A DNA stretch of 64,000 nt from Symbiodinium natans (lineage: Eukaryota; Sar; Dinophyceae; Suessiales; Symbiodiniaceae). The notes below the pieces were generated by a model. The model saw nothing but the letters and a program-made list of their open reading frames with translations, ran no database searches and had not been told where the DNA came from. Shown here in pieces: positions 1 to 11,767 of this stretch. Position 1 is the first letter of the stretch, and each line of letters opens with the position of its first letter. The stretch spans positions 1 through 64,000 of the forward strand of contig CAJNDS010002724.1 in assembly GCA_905221605.1 (NCBI GenBank), read 5' to 3'. Both the position numbers and the translations under genes were made by a program.

Positions 1-2558
1 CCCTTCATTCTAAAAAGCAAAGTTGTTTTTCCTCATTGATTCGATTACGAACAAGATCAGAAAGAATATCATTCATTCTTCAAATTCTTTAGTCATATTG
101 AAAAAAGATTGCAGAATTTTGAACGACATGATGATGATTCTGAAAATTTGTTCTTCGAACCTTAAGCTGTAGCAGAATGCAGCCAGATTCGCTGGTTCGA
201 CCTACCAGCATTAGCAGTGATACAAGCGGATCGCCGCCCTACGTATACACACGAGCTTCTCGTCAGCAGAGGTTCTGCCGCGTCACTGCGCGGCATGATC
301 TACTGAATGACGAGGTGCAATAAAGGTGTGGTGACTCAGGAAGTCTAGCGATGCAAGCTGGCAGTTTGCCGCATTGCGAATGCAAGATTTCCGAAATCGG
401 CAGTCAGCCTGTTATTAAGACACCACTCGCCATGCTTGTGCAGACATTGAAAAAAGTAGTCACTTGAAGCCTGCTATGAGACTGCTGGATGCTGGCCTGC
501 CGTAACCTAGTGTGCAAGTGCGGTTTCAGACTTTGGCGTCAGAACCGCATGGCTAATTGTCCTTACGACCTTGCAGACTGTGCCTGTTAAACGATGCGTG
601 AGAAAGCCCAGGAGCTACTCAGCCCCACAATTACCGTGGCAGCATACTGTTACTAAAGTCTCCCAAACTCTGACCGTTGCTGCCACGTCGCTCAGGCAGT
701 TACAACTCGCTACAGTTGCATACCGACCAGTGAGTGGTGCTGGACACTCTGGCATTGAGAAAGACAGGGGAGAAAGGCGTACTAGCCGTTCACGTGGACT
801 GCTTATGCACAGTCGAGGCAGGTTTGCTACAGGGCGTTGATCTGCTACCGAGAAACTGGCCGGTGCTCCTGTGGCCTTCTCAATGCTCTCTCACTCTGGA
901 CAACCTTTGCTGGGAAGGGCGATGGTCTCCCAGGAGAAAGGATTTAATGGAGTCAGAAAGAAACTGAAGAGCCAAACCCTAGCATAACCCGAGCATCTCG
1001 ACACTTCTTGACCAAGAAGCGCAAGAAACCCAACCCTGAAACAAGATTCTTCCTGACGGCTTCTGCTACTAAATGGCAACACAGGGAAGTTGTGACAGTT
1101 GTGACACCAGCCCTCTCTCTCTTTTATAGTCTGCAAATGTAGTGAGCTTGCCGAGAGGCAGGTCCACGGTCGCATGTACGCCTTCTCCTCCTCTGTCGGT
1201 GGTCCGAAATGAACGAAGGAGTTGCAGCGCACCTTGGCAAAGTCTGTAATGGGACCCGGCAGCGCAACAGCCTGCAAAGTGCCCCCAGTCGAGGCCCCAG
1301 CAGGCGCTCTTGATGTAACAACTGGCCTCGGGCTTGCCAGCGGCGTGTCTCATTCTTGATGCACATGGGATCATGACCAGGGGTGACAGCACGGTTTCTG
1401 AGCGACTTGTGCTGCAGGTGTTGTAGTCTAAGCTTTGCACATGGAAACCGATGCCGTAGTGGATGCAGTTTCCACTGAGTGCCGGCCTCAGCCAGCAGCA
1501 GGTTTTGGGAAGGCCATGTCTCGGCCATCAGCGCTTTACCGCACTTCACCGCAGCAGTTGTGATCGACTCACATCGACGATTGTTGATGCACAGCATCAA
1601 AATCATCAAAATCCAGGTTCCAGGCTTGAAGGCTTGTTCTGCAAGTCTTCCTTCAAGTTGTGCTGTGGGAATGCTGTGGGAAACAACTTCTGCAATGAGC
1701 TCAGCCTTTGACGGCTAAGATGCTTCCCTCTTGGCTTACGAGTTAGTGCCTTTAAGGCTTCAGCAAGATTAAGAGAGGATTCCTCATGCGTGTATAGGTT
1801 CTGGCCGACTCAGCCCAGGCACGTATGAACGAGCGACGGGATGTCAGGGAGCCAAAGTCGGAAATAAGGAAGTCCGTGAGGAAATCAGAATTACTCATGA
1901 GGAGGGGCTGAGAAACGCAGCAAGTGGTGTCGGAAATCGTCACGCGAATTTACACACCGTTTGGGCATCAAAGTTTGGAGGTCTCAGATCCTCCCCCCCC
2001 TCCCCCGAGACTCATCGCCCCACAGCCCGTAAGATCAACTTGGGCGGCCTTATGCCTTCTCGGATCTCTCCCGCGCGTGTTTCTTTTCGAGGCTGCCCAG
2101 GCATTTGCAAATCAAGCGCAACGTCTGCCAGGTTCGCAATGGTTGGTCGTCACTCTGGCCGGCAAAGTGTGCGCATCAGCTGAGAGTGGGTCCTGGTCGA
2201 AGGAAATCGTTGACAAGAAAGGTAAATCCTCAGTTTAGCACAGGACCCCCGGCACACACACATCAGCAATGCCAGACTGCTCAACTCTTCCTACTGTACA
2301 GTATGTGCAAAGCTGCGACAGACCCCTGTTCCGGCCCAGATCAAGCCCGACAGTCCTGCAACCCTCGAAATCCCCTCACCGAAGCCCCTGCCCGTATCTT
2401 GGGGCAGTGCAGAAACGCTCATCACGGATGGCATATGAAACATCAGGCGAGCCTTACCAACCAATGCAATGTTGCCACAACATCAGGGAATCGCAGATCA
2501 GATGCCAAAGAGGAAGTTCGAAAGCACACACTCATATCTCTTTGAAAAGTCTTCTGAC
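1..2558. other. Region without a resolved gene
   Basis: I see no exon here that I can assign to a family. The EF-hand gene on the minus strand has a GT donor at 2558, so its 3' exons probably continue into this stretch, but I could not identify them. The short open frames overlap each other on both strands and look like chance frames. Confidence 0.5.
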
Positions 2559-3773
2559 CTTATGGGGTACCACTGAGGCTCGAGCAGCTTGAGCCTCTGC
2601 TAGCCACTGCCTCAGAAGCACGCAAGCTGCGATGTCTGCAGCGGGTGCATAGCCCTGCGACACGAAAGGTGCGACTTGTGAAACTTGCACGATTGCGGTG
2701 GATACTCAGTGAAACAAGCCTTCACTTTGTGACAGCACCTCGTCGAGAAAGTGCAAAGTGGGAGTTTTGGTTCTGAACAACGGGGTAGGCCATGATCTCG
2801 TGCAGCACGGAACATGGTTGGCTCTTGCATCTAGGTTACTGGTAGCTGTTCAGACCATAGGAGAGATCCGAGTTGGAAGTTTCTTCTGGGCAGTGGCAAA
2901 GTCTGAGCATCCAGGCTCCAATATCATCTCTTGGGCGGTAGGATCTGGATCGATGGAGTTCAGAACCTTGCGTGCTGGAGACATCTGGGGACTCATGTCA
3001 AGTCAGCCAGGTCGGCTGGCTTCAGGCCGGCCTGATGAATGTAGTCGCGGAAAATGGGAAAGTTAATCGGCTCCCCAGTGGCGCTGAGATTTCGGCGAAA
3101 GATATCCTGAAGAAGGGGAGTTCAACGATGCACCGTTCAACGAAAGCACAGGACATCGAGGTTGACATGTTCTGTCTTTCTGTGCTCCTGGTATTTTTTC
3201 TTGACCGCCTCCATATCCGCGTTTCGACCATAGTGAAGCCTGGTTGCATTCGCAGCTCTGCACAAAAGTCTGTGGCCATGCAGGCCATGTAGCAAGAGAC
3301 GAATGCAAGCGAGAAACTTGCCTCCTTAGTTAGAGCGGTTAGACCGGACCTCGCAACAGCTTAGCCCATGGCAGCACAATCTTCTTGTTCAACTGGATTA
3401 GCTCCAGCTCCTAAGAGGCACTTGCTGATCAAGCTTCCACATAGGAGGCTTGCGGAATGTACAGACCTAACTACCCTAATCCACACGGTCCTCCAGCAGG
3501 CCGTTCTTGTTCAGGTCGTGCGCAGCAAAGAGTTCCTGGCCGGATCAGAAAGCAGCCAGGCTGTCTCACTTGCGTTGGTCCCAAGAATGCCCTAGACATA
3601 CTGCAGATCGCGTGACGCGCTGACACTGCAACCCATGGGATGTCCTCAAGGAGTGCATCGCGGCGAGTCTTGGTCGATCGGTACTTCTGGCGCTCATCGG
3701 AAAAACTGGCAAGTCCCAGGATGATGTGCGGCTTCATGTGGCACATGTCGATCCAACACTCGGCATCAATAAA
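2559..3773 (-). CDS. EF-hand protein, multi-exon, partial
   Basis: Seven exons join in phase on the minus strand: 3645-3773 (5' edge approximate), 3491-3535, 3376-3410, 3188-3239, 3032-3106, 2917-2966 and 2559-2610. The product includes a complete EF-hand loop, DLNKNGLLEELE (Asp 1, Asn 3, Asn 5, Gly 6, Glu 12), so it should bind calcium. It continues with LHYGRNADMEAV, then GEPINFPIFRDYI, then SIDPDPTAQEMILEQ and AEAQAAR. This pattern matches an EF-hand family I recall as common in dinoflagellates. Donors are GA, GA, GC, GA, GC, GC and GT; acceptors are AG, mostly AG|G. Exon lengths and phases agree at every junction. The start and stop codons are not located. Upstream residues such as FIDAECWIDMCHMKPH are not recognised. 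Confidence 0.85.
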
Positions 3774-6700
3774 CTGTTCAGCTTCTTCGTCCGCCAGCCG
3801 ACAAATTTAGTTGATGGGATTGCCTGGACCATCCCTCCCCCCCCCAGTTTGCCTTGCTTCCGCGCAGTCGCATCGGGTATTGAATCCGCCTTGGGACCAG
3901 CTAGCGCTTGTCAGGTACGCCTAAATTGCGAAAGCCAATACCGCGATCCGGGACCCAATGCAGGATTTGGTTCACGAAGATTAGACACTGCAATCCCCAC
4001 TTGCAAGTGGGCCAGTCACGGTTACTTCACTGGGCTAGGTGCATGCGTCTGACTCCAGGATGGACTCCACAAAGCCTCTCCACGATTGTTGGGTTTAGGA
4101 TGGTTTAGGGCTCAGAAGGTTTGGGGAGAAAGCTGCCCAGTCAAGGCTACGGCGGCATGAGTGCGTCAGCTGGTATCATGACAGCGGAGAGGTCCGGTCT
4201 CATCAGAGAACTATGCACTTTGGCACCTTCAGCCGGGCGCATGCTCGTAAATTTGATGTCGGCGCAGGATGGTTTACATCAGTCGAAGTGAGGGGATGTT
4301 TTGTGCACTGTCAGCGATGACACACATGATCAAGTACGACGTATCAAAAAGACTTTTTGGTGACTGAAAACCTCTCTGAAGAAGTCCTTTCCAACGACCT
4401 CTCAGCAGCTATTCACGTTGGCCTCCCCGGAGTTTGCTGGGTGGAAATCGCCGGGCCTTGGTGAACAGTGCTTCAGCTATGCAAGTCGTGCTCTTGCAGG
4501 CTCTTATCATTCTAGCCGCCACACTGAAACCTGGAAGGTTCTTTCCACATGAAATACCATTTTTTGGCGGAGAGAGACTCCATCAACTTCCAAGTTGGTA
4601 AGTACACGCGGCCATGATTGGTCAGATGCCTGCATGGGGGTTTCCGAAATTAAGGGTATCTATTGGGGTCTTTATTATAAGGGAATACTTTCGTAATCTT
4701 CATGTGTCTGGAAAGCTGGGCCGAAGACCTTTGGCAGCTCGCGCTCACCTGGAGAAGATCCACGCAGCTGCGGTTGGCAAAGAGTGGAGATCACAGATCC
4801 AGAATGCTTGATATAAGAACATCTGAGAGTGTCGGCACAGCTAAGGCTGCCAAGGCAGGTCGCTTCGGCACATGTTTGTCTACTTTTGCCAAACATTTGC
4901 ATGAACTTCATGAACATACTTCATAGCTAAACTTACATTGTAACCACAGGTGCAATCATCAGACCTTCCAAGTTGTGGCCCTCAATTCATGTGACCCGAT
5001 CCAAAAACCCGCGCTAAAATAATAATTGCAGGGGAGTCAGCCTGTGTGCTACAAATTCGAATTCGAAGGAGTTTCGGAGGCCCTGGCCTACGCAGTCTGC
5101 GATGGACGTCACTCCTCCCATGACTGCAGCCTGGCTTTCGACTTGACTGCACTGCAGTCTTCAGCCGCTCTTTGAAGCGCGAAAGAGTCATCGAGAGCCA
5201 CTTAGTCACTCAAGACCATGATCATTCGAGTTCAGGTGTGAGCTCCAGTACACGTCAGGGCGCTGCACACTACTTTTAATGGGCCTCGTTGATCCGTGCT
5301 CTCCGCACTGTCCGCAACACAGCTTCACCAAAAGAAATGGCACAGAGCCTCTGCTAATTATGCGTGGTCTGCTGGCAGCTCTGTATCTTTGTAGAGATGT
5401 TTTGCCCGATGGCTTGAATGCAATGCATACTGCTGAATCCTAGCCCACAGCTAGAAGCAGGGAAGCCGAACATGGCAGCAGCGTCTTCAGTTGTTGTGAC
5501 TGCAAGTACCCCCTTGCTGCAGGAACAAAAAAAGCGCTGCCTCCGTGACCTTCCGCGACGAAATCAGGGGATAGATGCAACATCAGCTGGCAGACCCCAT
5601 AGCATAATCCATGCAGTTGTTCCGGCACACCCCATGCTTGCAAGGAGGACTTGGCAGAACAGGGGTTCGGGATTTCGGGAAGTTATGGGCTCAGGTTCGG
5701 CAAGCATTTTACAGCCAAATCTGCTAATCCTGCAAGAACTTCGCTTGCAGGTGCTCTATCTACTCTGCTTTTGTGAGACCTCTCTGAATCCTATCAGCTC
5801 GTACAGGACCATATTTCAGCACGCTTCTATATACTCGAAGCTAGAAACTTAACGCAACGGGCTTGTTGAAGCTCTATACGCTGTCCGCAGTGCTGGCATG
5901 CAGATGATGGACACTGGTCACGGCAACACGTCAAAGTCCGTAGTCTGCTGCAGCGTGGTGAAGCGCCGCAGCCGTGCAAGCAGGTCACTGCCCGGGCTGT
6001 TCTCCTCAGCGCCATGTTGCATTGTCCGAATAGCAGAGAGACGAGGATATACGAGGAGTTGCTTGTCACATGCCCTTCCGATTTGCAGTGGGGGAAGCAG
6101 GAGATATGGGACATCGCAGGAACTATCGGTCAGCCCTTTGTGCTGAGACCTAGCTGGTCCGCCAAGCAAAACCACTTGAGGAGGCCACCAGCACTGCATC
6201 CCATGAGCCAGATTCCTCACGTGCAGCTCAAGCAAAACTCTAGCTCCCGGCAAGCGACCGCTGCATAACAATAGAAATCTCACCTAGAAAGGTGCCGTCC
6301 AGTCCTTCAAGGTGGCAGCCTTCAACGCTGCATACATGGTCGGGGTATCCGTCTGCAAGCGAAGACGAGGCAATTTGACAAGGGTTCGCATCGATGTGTA
6401 GGCATGACCCAGGCATGACCTTTTGCTGCACCTCTCGCAACTAACTAGCAGTGTGAAAACTCGGCTTGTCATGTATCCAGACAGCTGCCAGTACGGCTCG
6501 ACAAGAAGCTGAGCTTCAAGAGCCGAGTGCAGCTAGAGACGGCTATCGCAAATGACTGCGACAGGACTGGAAGCAGGAGTGTCAGAGCGTCACCAGAGGC
6601 CATTTGCTCCTTCAGAGGAGAAGCAAGCAGTGAAAACAGTGCCTGGAAGCGGCTGTGCAGTTCGTAGGCCAGCTTTGCTCCTCGGGCCTGCACTGATCTG

Positions 6701-7071
6701 AGCTTGCAATGACTAGAGCGGACAAAGGATTCGTAGGTACGGTACATGATGGTAAATGTACATAACTTGTCTTAGCCCCTGCCCATCTAACCTGCCCCAA
6801 TGGCAGGAAGTCACACGGCAACATGACAAATTGGCAACTAGAGGGCAGTTACAAACGAAGCGGCCCCCCCTCCCTCTCAAAGCAATCTTGCTGGCGCCTC
6901 TGATGGCCGGGAGAGCCTCCCTGAAAGTACGTGCACCTGCTGAGCCATCTGCATCAGACCATGCTCCATGAGTGCCTCGCACATCTGGCCTGGGCCGCAT
7001 CGTAGAACCGCTGCGATGCCATTTCCCAACCGAGCTTCTCCTGCAAGGAAGGCACCAAAGTCCAAGAAACC
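3774..7071. other. Unassigned region with possible minus-strand exons
   Basis: No family can be assigned. Two minus-strand stretches read like real exons: about 6475-6690 (KLAYELHSRFQALFSLLAS and onward) and about 5030-5130 (AAVMGGVTSIADCVGQGL). They may be upstream exons of the EF-hand gene or parts of another gene. Neither could be joined in phase to anything else. Confidence 0.3.
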
Positions 7072-7126
7072 TAAACTAAACCCTAAACCCCAAACCCCAA
7101 ACCCTAAACCTTTAACCCTATACCCT
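7072..7126. repeat. Interstitial telomere-like CCCTAAA repeats
   Basis: Degenerate copies of CCCTAAA/CCCCAAA in a row. The complement is the TTTAGGG plant-type telomere repeat. It lies next to an AT-rich island. Confidence 0.7.
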
Positions 7127-7259
7127 ACTCTTTGAAACTCTGCTGACCATGGGGGCCTCAGCCTCAGCAGGCAGCGGCATGGGCCCCTCTGCACTGAGAG
7201 CTGCCTAGCGGACTTCAGGACAGACACACTTCCGGATTCCCGGAGCCAGTCTGATTCTG

Positions 7260-7700
7260 GTTTTAAAGCTTGCGAAACTAATCGTATAATCGGATAACAG
7301 CATACGAACAGAATGATACAAGAAGTATAATAAATTACAATGATATAAGAGTATAAGAATCTAATAAATTGGGAGAATAGAAGAATGATACAATAATGGA
7401 TAATGGAATATGTTTTGTTCATATTTCTTATAATTGCATGAGAAACAGTAAGATAATGTAACAATGACGGAATTACATAATAATATAACAACAAGACCAG
7501 AGCATACACTTGTAATAGTAATAGTAAGAGTCATAGTAGTCATAATAATCAAGTTCAAATGTTAATACTAATATTAATCATAATTATGATTCAAAAGCTG
7601 AACAATATGTTTATACGAATATGGGAACATGTAGCATACATGATCTAGTAATATTAGCAGGTAAAAGTTAAAATATGACAATATCATGGTACAATGAAAT
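7260..7700. other. AT-rich island
   Basis: About 440 bp is strongly AT-rich compared with the roughly 50% GC surroundings. It contains ATAATA-type low-complexity runs. The hydrophobic minus-strand frame across it is what AT-rich DNA gives by chance. I see no organelle gene in it. Confidence 0.5.
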
Positions 7701-8099
7701 ACTTATATTTAACTAGACACCGATTATCCCGAAAGCAATCAGTGCGAAGATATCAACTGACACGTAGAGTTGGTTGTGTTGTCAGTGCGGTGATCGTGGT
7801 GTGGTGTAGTAGGATAGGAAGCAGGTGTCGCGTCGACAGCGAAAAGGACGCGAAACGCAAAGAAGATGGAATAGAATAGGCAGTGTAGAGAGGCCGTGTA
7901 TAGCTGAGGCGATGGTAGCGCGATGACGGCAATGGGGTGATACCACGTACACATGCCAGCATGCAAAAGTCCCACATGGCCTGAGGCGCCTGCTGCCATG
8001 TTGTGAACAGATCAAAGCATAGCTCTGCATGAGCGCAGGACAAGATGTCATCCACAATGATTGCGCGCCCACACGAGAGCCGTCGCGCTATTTGCTGCG

Positions 8100-8712
8100 C
8101 CGTTTTCGAAGCTCCAGAGTTCCGCGCCCACGGTGTTTGCGAGGTTTTCGAAGCTCCAGAGTTCCGCGCCCACGGTGTTTGCGAGGTTTTCGAAGCCCCG
8201 GAGTTCCGCGCCCACGGTATTTGCGAGGTTTTCGAAGCCCCAGAGTTCCGCGCCCACGGTATTTGCGACGTTTTCGAAGCCCCATGAGTTCCGCGCCCAC
8301 GGTATTTGCGACGTTTCGAAGCCCCAGAGTTCCGCGCCCACGTTTTCGAAGCTCCAGAGTTCCGCGCCCACGGTGTTTGTGAGGTTTTCGAAGCCCCAGA
8401 GTTCCGCGCCCACGGTATTTGCGATGTTTTCGAAGCCCCAGAGTTCCGCGCCCACGGTATTTGCGACGTTTTCGAAGCCCCAGAGTTCCGCGCCCACGGT
8501 ATTTGCGACGTTTTCGAAGCCCCAGAGTTCCGCGCCCACGGTATTTGCGACGTTTTCGAAGCCCCAGAGTTCCGCGCCCACGGTATTTGCGACGCTTTCG
8601 AAGCCCCAGAGTTCCGCGCCCGCGGTATTTGCGACGTTTTCGACGCCCCAGAGTTCCGCGCCCACGGTATTTGCGACCCTTTCGAAGCCCCAGAGTTCCG
8701 CGCCGAGGGTTT
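8100..8712. repeat. 42-bp tandem array
   Basis: About 14 copies of a 42-bp unit built around TTTTCGAAGCCCCAGAGTTC and GCGCCCACGGTATTTGCGAC, with a few shortened copies near 8290-8350. Because 42 is a multiple of three and the unit lacks stops in several frames, long artificial open frames run through it on both strands. Confidence 0.95.
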
Positions 8713-8734
8713 CGATACCGCGGAGTTCGAGTCC

Positions 8735-9246
8735 CACGGCGTACTACGTTTGTACTACAGAAAGTCGACTTTCTACTACAAAAGTCGACTTTCCCGCCAC
8801 GGCAGCTCCGGGCGTCCGCGGCGTACTACGTTTGTACTACAAAAGTCGACTTTCCAGCCACGGCAGCTCCGGGCGTCCGCGGCGTACTACGTTTGTACTA
8901 CAAGTACTACGTTTGTACTACAAAAGTCGACTTTCCAGCTACGGCAGCTCCTGGCGTCCGCGGCGTACTACGTTTGTACTACAAAAAGTCGACTTTCCAG
9001 CTACGGCAGCTCCTGGCGTCCGCGGCGTACTACGTTTGTACTACAAAAAGTCGACTTTGCAGCCACGGCAGCTCCGGGCGTCCGCGGCGTACTACGTTTG
9101 TACTGCAAAAAGTCGACTTTCCAGCCACGGCAGCTCCGGGCGTCCGCGGCGTACTACGTTTGTACTGCAAAAAGTCGACTTTCCAGCCACGGCAGCTCCG
9201 GGCGTCCGCGGCGTACTACGTTTGTACTACAAAAGTCGACTTTCCA
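8735..9246. repeat. 61-62-bp tandem array with GTCGAC and GTACTAC motifs
   Basis: About seven copies of a 61-62-bp unit: GTACTACGTTTGTACTAC, an A-run of variable length, AAGTCGACTTT, then GCCACGGCAGCTCCGGGCGT. AAAGTCGACTTT is a perfect palindrome. One short unit lies near 8897-8920. Units differ mainly by single bases and the A-run length. Confidence 0.95.
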
Positions 9247-10378
9247 GGAGAGGAAGAAGAAAAGAAGAGCAGAGGAAGAGGAGAGGAAGAGGAGAGGAAG
9301 AGGAGAGGAAGAGGAGAGGAAGAGCAGAGGAAGAGCAGAGGAAGAGGAGAGGAAGAGGAGAGGAGAGGAAGAGGAGAGGAAGAGGAGAGGAAGAGGAGAG
9401 GAAGAGGAAAAGAAGAGGAGAGGAAGAGGAGAGGAAGAGGAAAAGAAGAGGAAAAGAAGAGCAGAGGAAGAGGAGAGGAAGAGGAGAGGAAGAAGAGAGG
9501 AAGAGGAGAGGAAGAGGAGAGGAAGAGGAGAGGAAGAGGAAAAGAAGAGGAGAGGAAGAGGAGAGGAAGAAGACAGGAAGAGGAGAGGAAGAGGAGAGGA
9601 AGAGGAGAGGAAGAGGAGAGGAAGAGGAGAGGAAGAGGAGAGGAAGAAGAAAGGAAGAGGAAAAGAAGAGGAGAGGAAGAGGAGAGGAAGAGGAGAGGAA
9701 GAGGAAAAGAAGAGGAGAGGAAGAGGAGAGGAAGAGGAGAGGAAGAGGAGAGGAAGAGGAGAGGAAGAGGAGGAGAGGAAGAAGAGGAGAGGAAGAAGAG
9801 GAGAGGAAGAGGAGAGGAAGAGGAAAAGAAGAGGAGAGGAAGAGGAGAGGAAGAGGAGAGGAAGAGGAGAGGAAGAGGAGAGGAAGAGGAGAGGAAGAGG
9901 AGAGGAAGAGGAGAGGAAGAGGAGAGGAGAGGAAGAGGAGAGGAAGAGGAGAGGAAGAGGAGAGGAAGAGGAAAAGAAGAGGAGAGGAAGAGGAGAGGAA
10001 GAGGAAAAGAAGAGGAGAGGAAGAGGAGAGGAAGAGGAGAGGAAGAGGAGAGGAAGAGGAGAGGAAGAGGAGAGGAAGAGGAGAGGAAGAGGAGAGGAAG
10101 AGGAGAGGAAGAGGAGAGGAAGAGGAGAGGAAGAGGAGAGGAAGAGCAGAGGAAGAGGAGAGGAAGAGGAGAGGAGAGGAAGAGGAGAGGAAGAGGAGAG
10201 GAAGAGGAGAGGAAGTGGAGAGGAAGAGGAGAGGAAGAGGAGAGGAAGAGGAGAGGAAGAGGAGAGGAAGAGGAGAGGAAGAAGAGAGGAAGAGGAAAAG
10301 AAGAGGAGAGGAAGAGGAGAGGAAGAGGAAAAGAAGAGCAGAGGAAGAGGAGAGGAAGAGGAGAGGAAGAGGTGAGGA
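9247..10378. repeat. 1.1-kb polypurine tract, 11-bp AGGAGAGGAAG repeat
   Basis: The plus strand is almost purely A and G for about 1.13 kb, made from an 11-bp AGGAGAGGAAG unit with interspersed variants (AAAAG, GCAGAG). Since 11 is not a multiple of three, every frame reads Arg/Glu/Lys-rich on plus and Leu/Ser/Pro-rich on minus without stops, which explains the 500-880-residue open frames. Such mirror-rich purine tracts can form triplex DNA. Confidence 0.97.
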
Positions 10379-10926
10379 AGGGTCCGACACGCACGATCCC
10401 CGCAGAGGGTGCACGACCACGCTTGAAAATACGCAAAAACGCACAGCGGGAGCGCTCCGACACGCGCGATCCCCGCAGAGGGTGTGCGAAGCAAGTTGTA
10501 CAATGCGCAAAAACGCACAGCGGGAGCGCTCCGACACGCACGATCCCCGCAGAGGGTGCGCGGCGACAAATCCACATGCGCAAAAACGCACAGCGGGAGC
10601 GCTCCGACACGCACGATCCCCGCAGAGGGTGCGCGGGCGCACATCGAAATGCGCAAAAACGCACAGCGGGAGCGCTCCGACACGCACGATCCCCGCAGAG
10701 GGAGCGCGGGCGCACATCTAAATGCGCAAAAACGCACAGCGGGAGCGCTCCGACACGCACGATCCCCGCAGAGGGCGCGCGGGCGCACATCTAAATGCGC
10801 AAAAACGCACAGCGGGAGCGCTCCGACACGCGCGATCCCCGCAGAGGGCGCGCGGGCGCACATCTAAATGCGCAAAAACGCACAGCGGGAGCGCTCCGAC
10901 ACGCACGATCCCCGCAGAGGGGTGCA
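10379..10926. repeat. 73-bp tandem array
   Basis: About seven and a half copies of a 73-bp unit with ATGCGCAAAAACGCACAGCG, GGAGCGCTCCGACACGCACG and ATCCCCGCAGAGGG. The last copies (10722, 10795, 10868) are exactly 73 bp apart and nearly identical, while the first ones are more diverged. GGAGCGCTCC is a palindrome inside each unit. Confidence 0.95.
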
Positions 10927-10987
10927 TCGCGCTAGCCGCGGCGAAACCCACCCCAGCCTAAGAAATAAGAGAGAATTTAATAGCGGA

Positions 10988-11113
10988 AGTGATGTGATGG
11001 TAGTGTGGTGATGGTAGTGTGGAGATTGGAGTGTGGTGATTGTAGTGTGGTGATGGTAGTGTGGTGATGGTAGTGTGGTGATTGGAGTGTGGTGATTGTA
11101 GTGTGGTGATGGT
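10988..11113. repeat. GTGTGGTGATGGTA minisatellite
   Basis: Short-period array of TGGTGATGGTAGTG and TGGTGATTGGAGTG units, ending at the T-run at 11122. Confidence 0.9.
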
Positions 11114-11295
11114 AGGTTGACGTTTTTTTTCCGAAGAACCCTTCGCTGAAGCTTTCGGGAAAAAATAGGACCAGGATATGAAAAGTACCCTAAATCCGAA
11201 CTCGAAGCCGGCTGAAGTTAAGCCTCAGCAACATGACTTCGCAGCCTGCAGTGCCGCCTGGAAGGAGCCAAAGTCCTCCGAATGCAGAGCTGCGG

Positions 11296-11522
11296 CTTGG
11301 GGTTTAGGAGTTTAGGATTTAGGAGTTTAGGGCTTAGGAGTTTAGGGCTTAGGAGTTTGGAGTCTAGGGTCTAGGAGTTTAGGACTTAGGAGTTTAGGGC
11401 TTAGGAGTTTAGGGTTTAGGAGCTTAGGGTCTGGGAGTTTAGGGTTTAGGAGTTTAGGGCCTAGGAGTTTAGGGCTTAGGATTTTAAGGTCTAGGAGCTT
11501 AGAGCTTAGGAGTTTAGGGCTT
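11296..11522. repeat. 15-bp telomere-like array
   Basis: About 14 degenerate copies of GGAGTTTAGGGCTTA, each containing the TTTAGGG heptamer. It may be expanded interstitial telomere-like sequence. It lies just downstream of the DGDG-synthase-like gene. Confidence 0.85.
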
Positions 11523-11767
11523 TAAGCAGACTTGAGGATACGTGATGCACTCCTGCCTGCAAGTCGAAGAAGTGACATCTCTCGGCGAAGTAGGTCTGAC
11601 ATGATTCTGCAGCCCGGTGCGCACGCAGAGGAAATCTGTGCCGGTTCCAGGTTGTGTAGAATTACATTCGGCCTACAAGCTGACATGTCTGTTCAGGATG
11701 TTCGGATGTTGAGAGCGATTAGATGACATCTGTTGGACACTCAGCAGGCCGACTGGAAATAGAAAGC

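Noticed and set aside
7361-7558. Hydrophobic minus-strand frames in the AT island, possibly organellar
   Set aside because: No known mitochondrial or plastid motif; AT-rich DNA gives Ile/Leu/Tyr-rich frames by chance.
8061-10863. Open frames of 500-886 codons on both strands
   Set aside because: They run through tandem repeats whose units lack stops; translations are simple repeats in every frame, with no domain.
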